Below, one piece after another: positions 18,012 to 27,273 of a stretch of DNA of 64,000 bases. Within the stretch, counting starts at the first letter, position 1, and each line of letters opens with the position of its first letter. Under the pieces are notes generated by a model that ran no database searches, was not told the DNA's origin, and saw only the letters and a list, made by a program, of their open reading frames with translations. The position numbers and the translations under genes were made by a program. Origin of the DNA: Emcibacter sp048269205 (GTDB taxonomy: Bacteria; Pseudomonadota; Alphaproteobacteria; Sphingomonadales; Emcibacteraceae); contig NZ_JBLXJC010000002.1 of NCBI RefSeq assembly GCF_048269205.1, positions 248,001-312,000 on the forward strand, written 5' to 3'.

Positions 18012-18206
18012 ATGTATCCGTCCTTTAAAAAATTTGCCGGCATCATGGTCATTCTCTTTGGCCTCGCCCTCTATGCCCTTCTCGCCACACGCCTCATTGA
18101 AGCCGTTTTTGCGGACCATATTGTGTTGCAGTTGATCTGCTACCTTATTGCAGGTATCGTCTGGATATTTCCAGCATACTGGGTACTCAAGAAAACAAGC
18201 ACATGA
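18012..18206 (+). CDS. DUF2842 small membrane protein
   Basis: 64 residues with two predicted transmembrane helices (about 9-32 and 37-58). The ending, IAGIVWIFPAYWVLKK, matches the conserved WxxP segment of the DUF2842 family, which is almost confined to alphaproteobacteria. Function unknown. It precedes the EipA-like gene by 13 bases. Confidence 0.8.
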   Translation: MYPSFKKFAGIMVILFGLALYALLATRLIEAVFADHIVLQLICYLIAGIVWIFPAYWVLKKTST

Positions 18207-18219
18207 CACAGGGGAAAAA

Positions 18220-18834
18220 ATGTCCAAGCTCTTGAAATCCTTTCTTATTATCGGCACCATGTTACTTACTGCCTGCGCCAGCAGCGGCCAGGGGGACGAG
18301 CCCGTCGACGGCAGCAAATACCGCCAGAACCAGGACGGTACCAACTACGCAAATACCTATGACGAAAAGAGCATCATGAATGCGGCCTCGGACTTCCTTG
18401 GCGGCGGCTCGGAGGCCCTTGCCAAACTGATTGAGAAAGCCTTTAAAGACAATGGCGAACCCAATGGTTACATCATCGGTACGGAAGGCAGCGGCGCGTT
18501 GGTTGTCGGCCTCAGATATGGCGACGGCACCCTGTCCCACAAGATCGAGGGCGACAGCCGCATCTACTGGAAAGGCCCCTCTATCGGCCTGGATGTGGGG
18601 GGTAATGCCTCACGGGTTTTCGCTCTTGTCTACAATCTGCATGACGTTCAGGAAATCTATCAGCGCTTTCCCGCGGTGGAAGGTAGTTTCTATTATATTG
18701 GCGGGCTTGGAATGAACTACCAGCAGCGCGGCGACATCATTATCGCCCCGATCAGGGTCGGTGTCGGCCTGCGCGCCGGCGTCAATATGGGGTATATGCA
18801 TATGACTCCAGACCGGGACTGGATACCCTTCTAG
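18220..18834 (+). CDS. EipA-like (DUF1134) envelope protein, putative lipoprotein
   Basis: 204 residues from the ATG at 18220, which has an AGGGGAAAAA ribosome site. The N-terminus is a signal peptide ending in LLTAC, so Cys19 is likely lipidated. The rest matches the DUF1134 family throughout: PNGYIIGTEGSGALVVGLRYG, FVWQGPS-like YWKGPSIGLDVGG, and GVGLRAGVNMGYMHMTP near the end. Brucella EipA is a periplasmic protein needed for envelope integrity; family knowledge only. As far as I recall EipA has a cleaved signal without lipid, so a lipobox here would be a variation. Confidence 0.88.
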   Translation: MSKLLKSFLIIGTMLLTACASSGQGDEPVDGSKYRQNQDGTNYANTYDEKSIMNAASDFLGGGSEALAKLIEKAFKDNGEPNGYIIGTEGSGALVVGLRYGDGTLSHKIEGDSRIYWKGPSIGLDVGGNASRVFALVYNLHDVQEIYQRFPAVEGSFYYIGGLGMNYQQRGDIIIAPIRVGVGLRAGVNMGYMHMTPDRDWIPF

Positions 18835-18843
18835 TCTAAAGCA

Positions 18844-19605
18844 TTACAGCAGGGCCGCAAGGCCCTCCACTGTCAGCTTCAAGCCCACCAGAAACAACAC
18901 CCCGTAAAAGAAAATATAGAACATCCTGTCGGAAGCATGGTGATGAAGCCAGGCGCCGATCCAGATGCCCAGCGGCGCCAGGGGCAAAAGGATCAGGGAA
19001 GTGGTCAGGTTCCCGACCGACAACTGGCCAAGCCAGGCATAGGGGATCATTTTTGTGTAATTGACCACTGTGAAGAAAACCACGGAAGTCCCCACCAACA
19101 GGGTCTTGTTCATTTTCAGGGGCAGCAGGTAAAGTGCCACTGGCGGCCCTCCCGCATGGGCGACAAAACTGACAAAACCCGCCAGCATACCGAAAAACCC
19201 ACCCTTGGCCACATTATGATCCTTCGCCTCCAGTTCGATTTTTCGCAACTTGCCGAACCAGAAATTCAGGACAAAATAGAGCGCCATCACCCCGACAATC
19301 AGGCGCAGCATATCAACGCTCATCAGGTGAAAGGTCAGCGTTCCGATCCCGATGCCGATCAGGGCGCCGGGAATCATTATTTTCAGGCTGGTGGCGTCCC
19401 ATTGCCGCCGGTATTGCCACAACGCCAGCAGGTCCATAGCGCACAGGATCGGCAGCATAATGGCCGCCGCCTGCCGCGGATCTATCAGTACCGCCATCAT
19501 CGGCACAGTGATACTGCCCAGTCCGTTGGCAAAACCGCCCTTGGATATCCCTGTCAGCAGAACCAGCGGCACTGCCAGAAGGAAAAACCAGAAGCTATCG
19601 ACCAT
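18844..19605 (-). CDS. TSUP-family transporter (TauE/SafE-like permease)
   Basis: 253-residue inner-membrane protein with about eight hydrophobic helices. The N-terminal GISKGGFANGLGSITVPMM and the repeated half near residue 130 (GFFGMLAGFVSFVAHAGGPP) are the TSUP signature. Members move sulfite, sulfoacetate or other organosulfur anions across the inner membrane; the ligand is not predictable. It sits 10 bases from yaaA on the same strand and may be co-transcribed with it. Confidence 0.9.
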   Translation of the reverse strand: MVDSFWFFLLAVPLVLLTGISKGGFANGLGSITVPMMAVLIDPRQAAAIMLPILCAMDLLALWQYRRQWDATSLKIMIPGALIGIGIGTLTFHLMSVDMLRLIVGVMALYFVLNFWFGKLRKIELEAKDHNVAKGGFFGMLAGFVSFVAHAGGPPVALYLLPLKMNKTLLVGTSVVFFTVVNYTKMIPYAWLGQLSVGNLTTSLILLPLAPLGIWIGAWLHHHASDRMFYIFFYGVLFLVGLKLTVEGLAALL

Positions 19606-19615
19606 GGAGGCGGCC

Positions 19616-20389
19616 TTACCCGGTTACTTTATGAAATTCAAAGGTCTCGTGGTCAGACAGGCTCGGCTGGAATTTATAGCCGTCCATATCAAATTTTTTC
19701 AGTTTCTCCGGATCCTCGATCCGGTTCTGGATGATATAGCGTGCCATCATGCCCCGGGCCCGTTTGGCCATCATGCCCAGCGAACGGGCGTGACCGTCCT
19801 TGACCTGTTTGAAGACCGGGGTAATGACCCGGGCGTTCAACATCTTCTGATTGACTGCCTTGAAATATTCGTTGGAGGCGCAATTGACAAGAACCGGTTC
19901 CTTTTCACCCGCCAAGGCGTCGTTAACCCCTTCGGCCAGCCTATCGCCCCAGAATTCATACAGGTTGCGGCCCCGGGGATTCTGTAAACGGCTGCCCATC
20001 TCCAGACGGTAGGCCTGTATCAGGTCCAGCGGGCGAAGAAGCCCGTAGAGGCCAGAGAGAATTCGCAAATGATCCTGGGCATATTCAAGATCCTCATCGC
20101 TTAGGCTTTCCGCATCAAGCCCCACATAAGTGTCCCCCTTGAAGGCACGGATCGCCGGGCGGGAATTGGCCGGTGTAAAGGGAGTAGAGAAATCATGAAA
20201 CCGCTGATAGTTGAGATCGGCCAGCTGGTCACTGATTTTCATCAGCCCGGCAATATCCGACCGGGTCAGCTTGCGGGCCGTCTCGACCAGTTCCTCGCTA
20301 TCGTTCAGATAGGCCGGTTCTGACCATTCTTTTACATTTACGTCAGTTTCGTAGTCCAGTTTCTTGGCGGGTGAAACGATGACCAGCAT
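19616..20389 (-). CDS. yaaA: Peroxide stress protein YaaA (DUF328)
   Basis: 257 residues from the ATG at 20389 (MLVIVSPAKKLDYE, the standard YaaA start; a start four codons earlier also exists). YaaA binds DNA and limits iron-driven oxidative damage in E. coli, where it is part of the OxyR regulon. Landmarks are the FKGDTYVGLDAESL segment, LSGLYGLLRPLDLIQAYRLEMG and the K-rich ending MMAKRARGMMARY. The family length is normal. Confidence 0.94.
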   Translation of the reverse strand: MLVIVSPAKKLDYETDVNVKEWSEPAYLNDSEELVETARKLTRSDIAGLMKISDQLADLNYQRFHDFSTPFTPANSRPAIRAFKGDTYVGLDAESLSDEDLEYAQDHLRILSGLYGLLRPLDLIQAYRLEMGSRLQNPRGRNLYEFWGDRLAEGVNDALAGEKEPVLVNCASNEYFKAVNQKMLNARVITPVFKQVKDGHARSLGMMAKRARGMMARYIIQNRIEDPEKLKKFDMDGYKFQPSLSDHETFEFHKVTG

Positions 20390-20529
20390 GCCCTGCTCCA
20401 ATTCCTGTAATTCTTCAAATAAATGATTTAATCCCTTATATAGACAAACTTTGGGAAATTAAACCTTCCATGTACCGGCTTTTTTTATACCTTCCACTTC
20501 CGGCCTCTTGAAGAAACTACGCTTGTTCA

Positions 20530-20544
20530 CCACTTAGTGAGTGG
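20530..20544. promoter_or_regulatory. Short inverted repeat upstream of the MATE gene
   Basis: CCACTTAGTGAGTGG: arms CCACT/AGTGG around a 5-base centre, 76-90 bases before the MATE transporter start. It could be a repressor site for the efflux gene. Regulator unknown, and an arm of five bases could be chance. Confidence 0.25.
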
Positions 20545-20619
20545 CTATCTGATGAAAAGCATGCTTTTATCCTGCCAGGGGCGTCTCAGGACGATATAAG
20601 ACGCCGGAAAACGAGCAGA

Positions 20620-22008
20620 ATGACAGAAACAAAAACTTCCAGACGACCGCATCGTGATCTCACCACGGGGGCGATCCCAAGACATCTCTACAATATGACC
20701 ATGCCGCTGGTGGTGGGGCTGCTGGCCAATATGGCTTTTGGTCTGGTGGACCTTTATTTTGTCGGCATGCTGGGTGATGATGAACTTGCCGCCATGGGAT
20801 ATGTGACCAGCGTCACCATGTTGCTGATTTCCGCCTCAATCGGGCTCAGCGCCGGCACCTCGTCTGTGCTTGCCCGGGCCTTCGGGCGCGGGGATCACGA
20901 CGCCATTGTCCGGCTCTCCACCTGCAGCTTCTATCTGACTCTGCTTATTTCCGTTGTCATGAGCCTGATCGGGCTCGTCACCATTGACCCGTTGTTCACC
21001 CTGATCGGTGCCAATGCGAAAATCCTGCCCCTGATCCGGGACTATATCGTGATCTGGTATATCTCGAGTATTTTTGTCATTGCCCCCATTGTGGGAATGG
21101 CCGCCATGAGAGCCATGGGCGACACCATGATGCAGACCAAGATCAACATTGCCGCCGCCCTCGCCAATGTGATCCTTGATCCAATTTTCATCTTTGGCCT
21201 GTTCGGCTTTCCCCGTCTGGAAATTGAAGGGGCGGCTCTTGCCACCGCCATCGCCCGGGGCGGCGTATTTTTCGCTATCTATGGACTGCTCTACTATCGC
21301 TTCGAAGCCCTTGAATTCTCGAAGGCTGTATTGAGCTCCTTCAAGTCCTCAGCCCGCAGCATACTTCATGTCGCGGTTCCGGCCGCCGCCACAAACATGA
21401 TTATTCCTGCCGGTAATGTGGTTCTTATCGGCATTATTTCCGACTATGGACAAAAAGCGGTGGCCGCCACCAATGTGGCCGTCCGCATCGAATCCGTATG
21501 TCTGGTTTTTTTCTTCTCGTTGTCTGCTGTAATCGGGCCGGTGGTGGGACAGAACCTGAGCGCGCGCCGGTTCGACCGCATCGAGGAAGCCCTGAAGACC
21601 TGTATGGCATTCTGTCTTGCCTGGGGAGCACTCTTGGCGATTACGATTGCCCTGCTCGCCGGTTTCCTGGCCGGGCAGTTCAGTGATGATCCCTATATCA
21701 TCGAAAAGGCCGTCGCCTATCTTTATATAATTCCCGTCTCCTACGGTGCTTACGGCTTTGTCATGTCCGCCAATGCCTCCTTCAACGGTATCGGCAAACC
21801 CCTGCCCGGTGTCATCGTCAGCACCATGCGCACCGTTGTTCTGCCCCTGCCGGTCATCTATTTCGCATCGTTTTATTATGACCTGCCGGTGATTTACGCC
21901 ATTACCAGCGCCAGCAATATTATTGCCGGGGCCCTGTCCTTTTTCTGGGTCATGAAGACAGTCAGGGAGATGCGGCCGGAAGCGGAACCGCTGCTGCAGA
22001 ACTCCTAG
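20620..22008 (+). CDS. MATE-family efflux transporter
   Basis: 462-residue multidrug and toxin extrusion protein with 12 predicted helices in two MatE halves. The first half has MTMPLVVGLLANMAFGLVDL and MRAMGDTMMQTK; the second half starts near VAVPAAATNMIIPAGNV with the matching FNGIGKPLPG. Likely drug/Na+ or H+ antiporter in the inner membrane. The stop overlaps the stop of the convergent VOC gene by four bases. Confidence 0.93.
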   Translation: MTETKTSRRPHRDLTTGAIPRHLYNMTMPLVVGLLANMAFGLVDLYFVGMLGDDELAAMGYVTSVTMLLISASIGLSAGTSSVLARAFGRGDHDAIVRLSTCSFYLTLLISVVMSLIGLVTIDPLFTLIGANAKILPLIRDYIVIWYISSIFVIAPIVGMAAMRAMGDTMMQTKINIAAALANVILDPIFIFGLFGFPRLEIEGAALATAIARGGVFFAIYGLLYYRFEALEFSKAVLSSFKSSARSILHVAVPAAATNMIIPAGNVVLIGIISDYGQKAVAATNVAVRIESVCLVFFFSLSAVIGPVVGQNLSARRFDRIEEALKTCMAFCLAWGALLAITIALLAGFLAGQFSDDPYIIEKAVAYLYIIPVSYGAYGFVMSANASFNGIGKPLPGVIVSTMRTVVLPLPVIYFASFYYDLPVIYAITSASNIIAGALSFFWVMKTVREMRPEAEPLLQNS

Positions 22009-22418
22009 GTACTGCTGCCCTCATCTCGCTCCAGCACAGTTTTCAAAGGCGGCTGCCAGAGCTCGATCCTGTGACCTTCCGGATCCAGTAGCCAGGCAAA
22101 CTTGCCGTAGAATTCATCCACCCGGTCCGGGAGGATTTCCACCCCTTCAGCTTCCAGCTCCGCCACGACCCGGTCAAGATCGTCAACCCGGAAATTGAAC
22201 ATAAAATCGTGATCTGGTCCGCAGTAATCCGTATCATTTGGAAACATGGAAAACAGGAGATAAGCTTCCTTTGGATTGTCGGTATCTTCATGAACAGGGA
22301 ATTTGACGCTGTCATATTCGTCGAATTCAAAGCCCAGATGGCGGCTGTACCATTCTTTCAGCTTTTCCCGGTCTCTGGTCTTGAAAAAGAAACCTCCGGG
22401 CCCGATAATGCGCTTCAT
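22005..22418 (-). CDS. VOC-family (glyoxalase/bleomycin-resistance fold) protein
   Basis: 137 residues with paired beta-alpha-beta modules: FFFKTRDREKLKEWYSRHLG in the first and FRVDDLDRVVAELEAEGVEI in the second, ending DPEGHRIELWQP. The terminal Glu in IELW is a common metal ligand position. These are small metalloenzymes or binding proteins; function unassigned. The trpD2-like gene lies 18 bases upstream on the same strand. Confidence 0.85.
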   Translation of the reverse strand: MKRIIGPGGFFFKTRDREKLKEWYSRHLGFEFDEYDSVKFPVHEDTDNPKEAYLLFSMFPNDTDYCGPDHDFMFNFRVDDLDRVVAELEAEGVEILPDRVDEFYGKFAWLLDPEGHRIELWQPPLKTVLERDEGSST

Positions 22419-22436
22419 GACACTCTCCTTCCTCGG

Positions 22437-23429
22437 TTATGAGGCCAGATGTTTTTCCCAATAGGAAAGCGCCAGTACTTCGGCATCCTGAGCGTCCCGC
22501 GCCACCCCTTTCAGATAGAGCGCCTGGGCAGCAGTGCCCAGAATGGTCCTGAGGGCAACGGGATCTTCTGTTTTACCATACCAGACTTCACGAAAATGAT
22601 CGAGAGTAACGATCCGTTCTTTTTGATCCGATTCCTTCAGGAAAGCGGGCCAGCTGGATTTCTCTTCAGTGCCGTCAATCACGGTAAAAAGAGCAATTGA
22701 TTTGAACGGTGTACGCTCGGCCTCCCCGCCACCGCCCTTGATGACACCAAGACGCGGCTGAGCCAGGATCTGCGCGGCCTCCCTGTTAAGCTGGATGTAA
22801 GGCGGGTGAAAAATTCCCAGAAACAGGGTATCCGCATGCAACGGGTTGATCAGGCGCACTGCCGTATTGATAATACTGCGAACGCCCAACAGATTACGCA
22901 TTTCAAGAAACTCCAGAATTCGCGGGCAGAAGTTCCGGAGCGGCAGAAAGGCGAAATTGTCATTGTCCAGCTTGCCGGCAGTTTCGGCCAGGCTGCCGCA
23001 GGGAGCCTCATCAATCGCCGCGAGGCAGTCCTCGGTTGGAATACCATTTTCCATATGGCTGTTGTAGCCATGCATAAACACCTTGTGACCATTTTCCGCC
23101 AACAGCTTCGCCGACAGCAGAAACCAGGGCAATCCCCGGCTTTTGCCTGCCGAATAGCTGGGCCAGTCGATCAGATCCTGATATTCGGTGATGGGTTCCA
23201 TATCCAGACTGTTTCGAATGGCTTCGACAATCCCGGCGAGCTCCGCCGCATCTTCACTGCGATAGCGCAGCAGGAGAAGCAGGGCTCCGATCTGCAGGTC
23301 GGACATTTCACCGCTCAGCGCCCCGGCAAAGGCCTCCTGCGCCTCCTCTCGGGTCAGATGGCGGGATTTGGTGGGACCGCGCCCAAGGGTGCGGATAAAT
23401 TCTGAAAAGTCTTCGGGCTTCTTTGTCAT
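22437..23429 (-). CDS. TrpD2/YbiB-like anthranilate phosphoribosyltransferase homologue
   Basis: 330 residues with the glycosyltransferase family 3 fold: an N-terminal helical domain (EEAQEAFAGALSGEMSDLQIGALLLLLRYR) and an alpha/beta domain. The true TrpD glycine-rich phosphoribosyl diphosphate loop is altered (LLAENGHKVFMHGYNS), as in YbiB, which binds DNA rather than acting in tryptophan synthesis. I therefore do not call it trpD. No other tryptophan gene is nearby. Confidence 0.82.
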   Translation of the reverse strand: MTKKPEDFSEFIRTLGRGPTKSRHLTREEAQEAFAGALSGEMSDLQIGALLLLLRYRSEDAAELAGIVEAIRNSLDMEPITEYQDLIDWPSYSAGKSRGLPWFLLSAKLLAENGHKVFMHGYNSHMENGIPTEDCLAAIDEAPCGSLAETAGKLDNDNFAFLPLRNFCPRILEFLEMRNLLGVRSIINTAVRLINPLHADTLFLGIFHPPYIQLNREAAQILAQPRLGVIKGGGGEAERTPFKSIALFTVIDGTEEKSSWPAFLKESDQKERIVTLDHFREVWYGKTEDPVALRTILGTAAQALYLKGVARDAQDAEVLALSYWEKHLAS

Positions 23430-23453
23430 GAGATTCTTATGACACAGCGTCTC

Positions 23454-24776
23454 CTATAGTCCCAGCAAAAACAAAACAATCGCCAGGATGGTTCCAATGA
23501 AGGGGATCACCACGGTCAATGCCGCCACTGGTAAGTAAGCAGTCTGGTGCGTTTCCCCGCAAATAGCCCGGATGGTGGTTACCACATAACCATTGTGAGG
23601 CAAGCTGTCGAGACCGCCGGAAGAAATGGCCACCACGCGGTGCAGGGCTTCCGGGTCCACCCCCTGGTCCAGATAATGGGGGGCAAGCAACGGCAGGGCA
23701 ATGGCCTGGCCGCCGGACGCCGATCCGGTGAGCCCCGCAATCACACTGACCGCCAAAGCCGCACCGATCAATTCGTTGCCCGGCAGATGGGTCATATAAT
23801 CCAGCGCCACCTGGAAGGCCGGAGTCAGTTTGGCGATACTGCCGAAGCCCACCACCGCACAGGTATTGCTGATGGCGATCAGGGCCCCCAGGGTCGCTAC
23901 CGACAGGGCCGCGCCAAGATTGCTGAAATGCTTGCGATAAATGACAATGGAGGTGAGCAGCCCGCCAAGCAACGCCACAATCAGCGCCGATTTGCCATAG
24001 TCAAGGATCACGCTGAAATAGAAACTGGTCCCCAGGACAACCGCCAGCGGCACAAATCCCAGCATAGGATTTGGCAGCACATCATAGTTTTTCTCTTCCG
24101 GGTCGCCGTCACGTGCGTTAAATACCTCGCCATTGGCTTTGGCGCGGGCCATCATTTTCTCAAACCAGAATATCCCTGTTGAGGCCATGAAGGCCGCCAC
24201 AACCAGACTTACCTGCCATCCGGCGAAATGATTGGTCCCAAGATAACCGGACGGCAGGAAATTCTGAATTTCCACCGACCCGGCACTGGTCATGGTAAAG
24301 GTGACGGACCCGAAAGCCAGAGCCGCCGGAATGAACCGGCGCGGCAGGTTGGCTTCCTTGAACAGGCTGAGCGCCATGGGAAAGACCGAGAAAGCCACCA
24401 CAAACACACTGACCCCGCCGTAGGTGAGAATGGCGCAGGCCAGAATTACTGCCAGGGCGGCATGTCTCATACCCAGTTTCTGAACCACCCAGTGAGCCAC
24501 GCTGTCAGCAGCGCCCGAGTCTTCCATCACCTTGCCGAACATGGCCCCCAAGAGGAAAACGATAAACCAGTCCTTGAGAAAGCCGGCAAAGCCGGTCATA
24601 TAATCGACGGTAAAACTGGCCTGTCCCGCGTCCGCCATCGGCGGCAGAATGGCAATGCCGCTGGTGAGCGCCACCAGAAGCGCACAGAGGGGAGCGGCAA
24701 TGAGAATATTCATTCCCCGGATGGTTAGAATTATCAGCAAAATCAGTCCTCCGAAAAGGCCGGCCATACTCAACAT
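23454..24776 (-). CDS. GntP-family permease (gluconate or hydroxyacid transporter)
   Basis: 440-residue inner-membrane carrier with about 12 helices. The GntP markers are GAMFGKVMEDSGAADSVAHW near residue 77, YGGVSVFVVAFSVFPMA near residue 125, and TGSASGGQAIALPLLAP near residue 350. Substrates in the family are gluconate, hydroxybutyrate, lactate and related acids. No catabolic gene for these lies next to it. Confidence 0.92.
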   Translation of the reverse strand: MLSMAGLFGGLILLIILTIRGMNILIAAPLCALLVALTSGIAILPPMADAGQASFTVDYMTGFAGFLKDWFIVFLLGAMFGKVMEDSGAADSVAHWVVQKLGMRHAALAVILACAILTYGGVSVFVVAFSVFPMALSLFKEANLPRRFIPAALAFGSVTFTMTSAGSVEIQNFLPSGYLGTNHFAGWQVSLVVAAFMASTGIFWFEKMMARAKANGEVFNARDGDPEEKNYDVLPNPMLGFVPLAVVLGTSFYFSVILDYGKSALIVALLGGLLTSIVIYRKHFSNLGAALSVATLGALIAISNTCAVVGFGSIAKLTPAFQVALDYMTHLPGNELIGAALAVSVIAGLTGSASGGQAIALPLLAPHYLDQGVDPEALHRVVAISSGGLDSLPHNGYVVTTIRAICGETHQTAYLPVAALTVVIPFIGTILAIVLFLLGL

Positions 24777-25279
24777 TGTTTTTCCTCCCCTTGGAATTAT
24801 CCGGAACAGTCACCATATCAGTTTTATGCATTTCCAAAACTATGGCGTATTCAGGTCAGTATCAAACTTTTTCACAAAATGCCGCTGCAAGCAGACGCGT
24901 TCAGCAACCATTCATGAGATATTTTTTTATAATCAATATTGTGTTTGGAAGCCTGTCACGTAAACTACTCTTTAATCAATTCAGGCGATAATTAACCATA
25001 ATCTCGGAATAGCCATAATTTTTTAGTATCTTATTCAAAGGCTTAAGAAACCAGTTTTTGCTGTATCCGGAAAATTAATATCCGGAATCAGTTTATGGGA
25101 GGGAAGTTGTGCCATTGGCACGGCGGCCCAGATACTAAGACACTGGCAGTCGCGCCACGGCAGATCTTCCTTCTGACGACCTGGTCAGAATTGGAACATG
25201 GCCGATATTATTCAAAAGCCTGTTCGCAAGCAGCATCTCTGACCGGTCCTGAACTTAACCAAAGCCGGGAGTTGCCACC
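24777..25279. other. Intergenic region between gntP and prkA, divergent promoters
   Basis: About 500 bases, AT-rich in the middle, serving both divergent genes. Three copies of TATCCGGAA occur at 24798-24806, 25064-25072 and 25079-25087, the last two 15 bases apart. I looked for a sigma-54 site (GG-N10-GC) and an EcfG-type promoter and found neither clearly. No supported gene; the short frames here lack ribosome sites. Confidence 0.45.
25064..25087. repeat. Direct repeat TATCCGGAA x2
   Basis: Two direct copies of TATCCGGAA, starts 15 bases apart, about 190-215 bases upstream of prkA. A third copy is at 24798-24806 near the gntP start. The core TCCGGA is self-complementary. Confidence 0.4.
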
Positions 25280-27226
25280 ATGACGAACGAAACAGACCTT
25301 TTTGATCTTTATTCTGACCAGTATGAAAACCGCAAGGAAAGCGAGATTTCCCTGCGCGAATATCTGCACGGCTGTGCCGAAGATCCCATGATGTATGCCA
25401 GCGCCGCGGAACGCATGATTCATGCGATCGGCGAGCCCGAGCTGATTGATACATCGAAGGACGAGCGTCTGGGACGTATCTTCATGAACCGGACCATTAA
25501 AAAATACAAGGGGTTCGAGAATTTCTACGGCATGGAGGAAACCATTGAACGTATCGTCGGTTTCTTCAAGCATGCCTCCCAGGGCCTGGAAGAAAGAAAA
25601 CAGGTACTGTATCTGCTGGGTCCCGTTGGTGGCGGCAAATCCTCCCTGGCGGAACAGCTCAAGACCCTGATGGAAAAATGCCCCATCTACGTCTTGAAAG
25701 CCGGTGACGAAATCAGTCCTATTTTTGAATCTCCGCTTGGCCTGTTCGACCCGGAGCGCATGGGCGATGTCTTTGAAGAAAAATATAAAATCCCCCGTCA
25801 CCGGCTGACGGGACTGATGTCTCCCTGGGCGCTCAAGCGGCTTGACCAGTTCGAAGGCGATCTTTCCAAATTCTCCGTGGTCAAGGTCTATCCGTCCAAA
25901 CTGCGCCAGATTGCCATTGCCAAAACGGAGCCTGGCGACGAAAATAACCAGGATATCTCGACCCTGGTGGGCAAGGTGGATATCCGCAAGCTGGAATATT
26001 ACAGCCAGAATGACAGCGACGCCTATGCCTATAGCGGCGGCCTGAACCGCACCACCCAGGGCATCCTGGAGTTTGTGGAAATGTTTAAAGCGCCCATCAA
26101 GATGCTGCACCCGCTGCTGACCGCGACCCAGGAAGGCAACTATGTGGGCACGGAAAACCTGGGCGCCATCCCCTATCAGGGTGTTATTCTCGCCCATTCC
26201 AACGAGGCCGAATGGCAGAGCTTTAAAAACAACAAGAACAACGAGGCCTTTATCGACCGGGTTTATGTGATCAAGGTTCCTTACTGCCTGCGGGCTGAGG
26301 AAGAAGCAAAGATTTATGACAAGCTTCTGTCCAATTCCGACCTGAATACAAGCCACTGCGCCCCGGGTACGCTTGACATGCTGGCCCAGTTCAGTGTCCT
26401 GTCCCGTCTTCGGGAGCATGAAAATTCCAACGTTTATTCCAAGATGCGGGTTTACAACGGGGAAAACCTGAAGGATGTGGACCCCAAGTCCAAACCCATG
26501 CAGGAATATAAGGATATGGCCGGTATGGACGAAGGCATGAACGGCATTTCCACCCGCTTCGCCTTCAAGATTCTGGCGGAAACCTTCAACTATGACACCA
26601 ACGAAGTGGGTGCCGATCCCGTTCACCTGATGTATGTGCTTGAAAAGGCCCTGCTCAGGGAACAGCTGCCCGATGACATCGAGAAGAGATATCTGGAATT
26701 CATCAAGGGTGAATTAGCCCCCCGCTATGCGGAATTCATCGGCAATGAAATTCAGAAGGCCTATCTGGAATCCTATTCCGATTACGGTCAGAACCTGTTT
26801 GACCGTTATATTTCCTATGCGGACGCCTGGATTGAGGGCCATGACTTCAAGGACCCGGACACCGGCCAGCTGCTGGACGCCAAGATCCTGGATCAGGAAC
26901 TGAGCAAAATCGAAAAACCGGCCGGCATTTCCAATCCCAAGGATTTCCGCAACGAGGTGGTCAAATTCGCCCTTCGCGCCCGGGCCAACAATGCGGGACA
27001 AAATCCCAAATGGACGTCCTATGAGAAGCTGCGTTCAGTCATCGAAAAACGCATGTTCAGCAAGGTCGAGGATCTGCTGCCGGTCATCAGTTTCGGCAGC
27101 AAGAAGGACAAGGATACCGAGCACAAACATCATGAATTTGTCGAGCGCATGAAAGACCGCGGCTACAGCGAACGGCAGGTTCACCGGCTTGTCGAGTGGT
27201 ACATGCGGGTCAACAAGGCGGGATAA
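25280..27226 (+). CDS. prkA: PrkA-family serine protein kinase (YeaG-like)
   Basis: 648 residues, full length. The N-terminal AAA-like domain has the Walker A motif GPVGGGKS at residues 114-121; the C-terminal PrkA kinase-like domain is about residues 440-640. In E. coli YeaG acts with YeaH in stationary phase and nitrogen starvation. The start is supported by GGGAG 8 bases upstream. It is the first gene of a prkA-yeaH-ycgB string with gaps of about 50 bases or less, a conserved trio in proteobacteria. Confidence 0.95.
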   Translation: MTNETDLFDLYSDQYENRKESEISLREYLHGCAEDPMMYASAAERMIHAIGEPELIDTSKDERLGRIFMNRTIKKYKGFENFYGMEETIERIVGFFKHASQGLEERKQVLYLLGPVGGGKSSLAEQLKTLMEKCPIYVLKAGDEISPIFESPLGLFDPERMGDVFEEKYKIPRHRLTGLMSPWALKRLDQFEGDLSKFSVVKVYPSKLRQIAIAKTEPGDENNQDISTLVGKVDIRKLEYYSQNDSDAYAYSGGLNRTTQGILEFVEMFKAPIKMLHPLLTATQEGNYVGTENLGAIPYQGVILAHSNEAEWQSFKNNKNNEAFIDRVYVIKVPYCLRAEEEAKIYDKLLSNSDLNTSHCAPGTLDMLAQFSVLSRLREHENSNVYSKMRVYNGENLKDVDPKSKPMQEYKDMAGMDEGMNGISTRFAFKILAETFNYDTNEVGADPVHLMYVLEKALLREQLPDDIEKRYLEFIKGELAPRYAEFIGNEIQKAYLESYSDYGQNLFDRYISYADAWIEGHDFKDPDTGQLLDAKILDQELSKIEKPAGISNPKDFRNEVVKFALRARANNAGQNPKWTSYEKLRSVIEKRMFSKVEDLLPVISFGSKKDKDTEHKHHEFVERMKDRGYSERQVHRLVEWYMRVNKAG

Positions 27227-27273
27227 TACCCCGCCTTTCCCCCTCATGTCTAACGCCAGGAGTATAATCGCGT

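Noticed and set aside
25193..25230. EcfG-type promoter (GGAAC) before prkA
   Set aside because: GGAAC is present, but the CGTT element at the expected 16-17 base spacing is missing.
25095..25279. Small gene of 62 codons before prkA
   Set aside because: Runs into the prkA start, no ribosome site, no recognisable content; more likely promoter DNA.
25208..26626. Minus-strand frame of 472 codons across prkA
   Set aside because: Lies entirely antisense to the first part of prkA, which has full-length family similarity.
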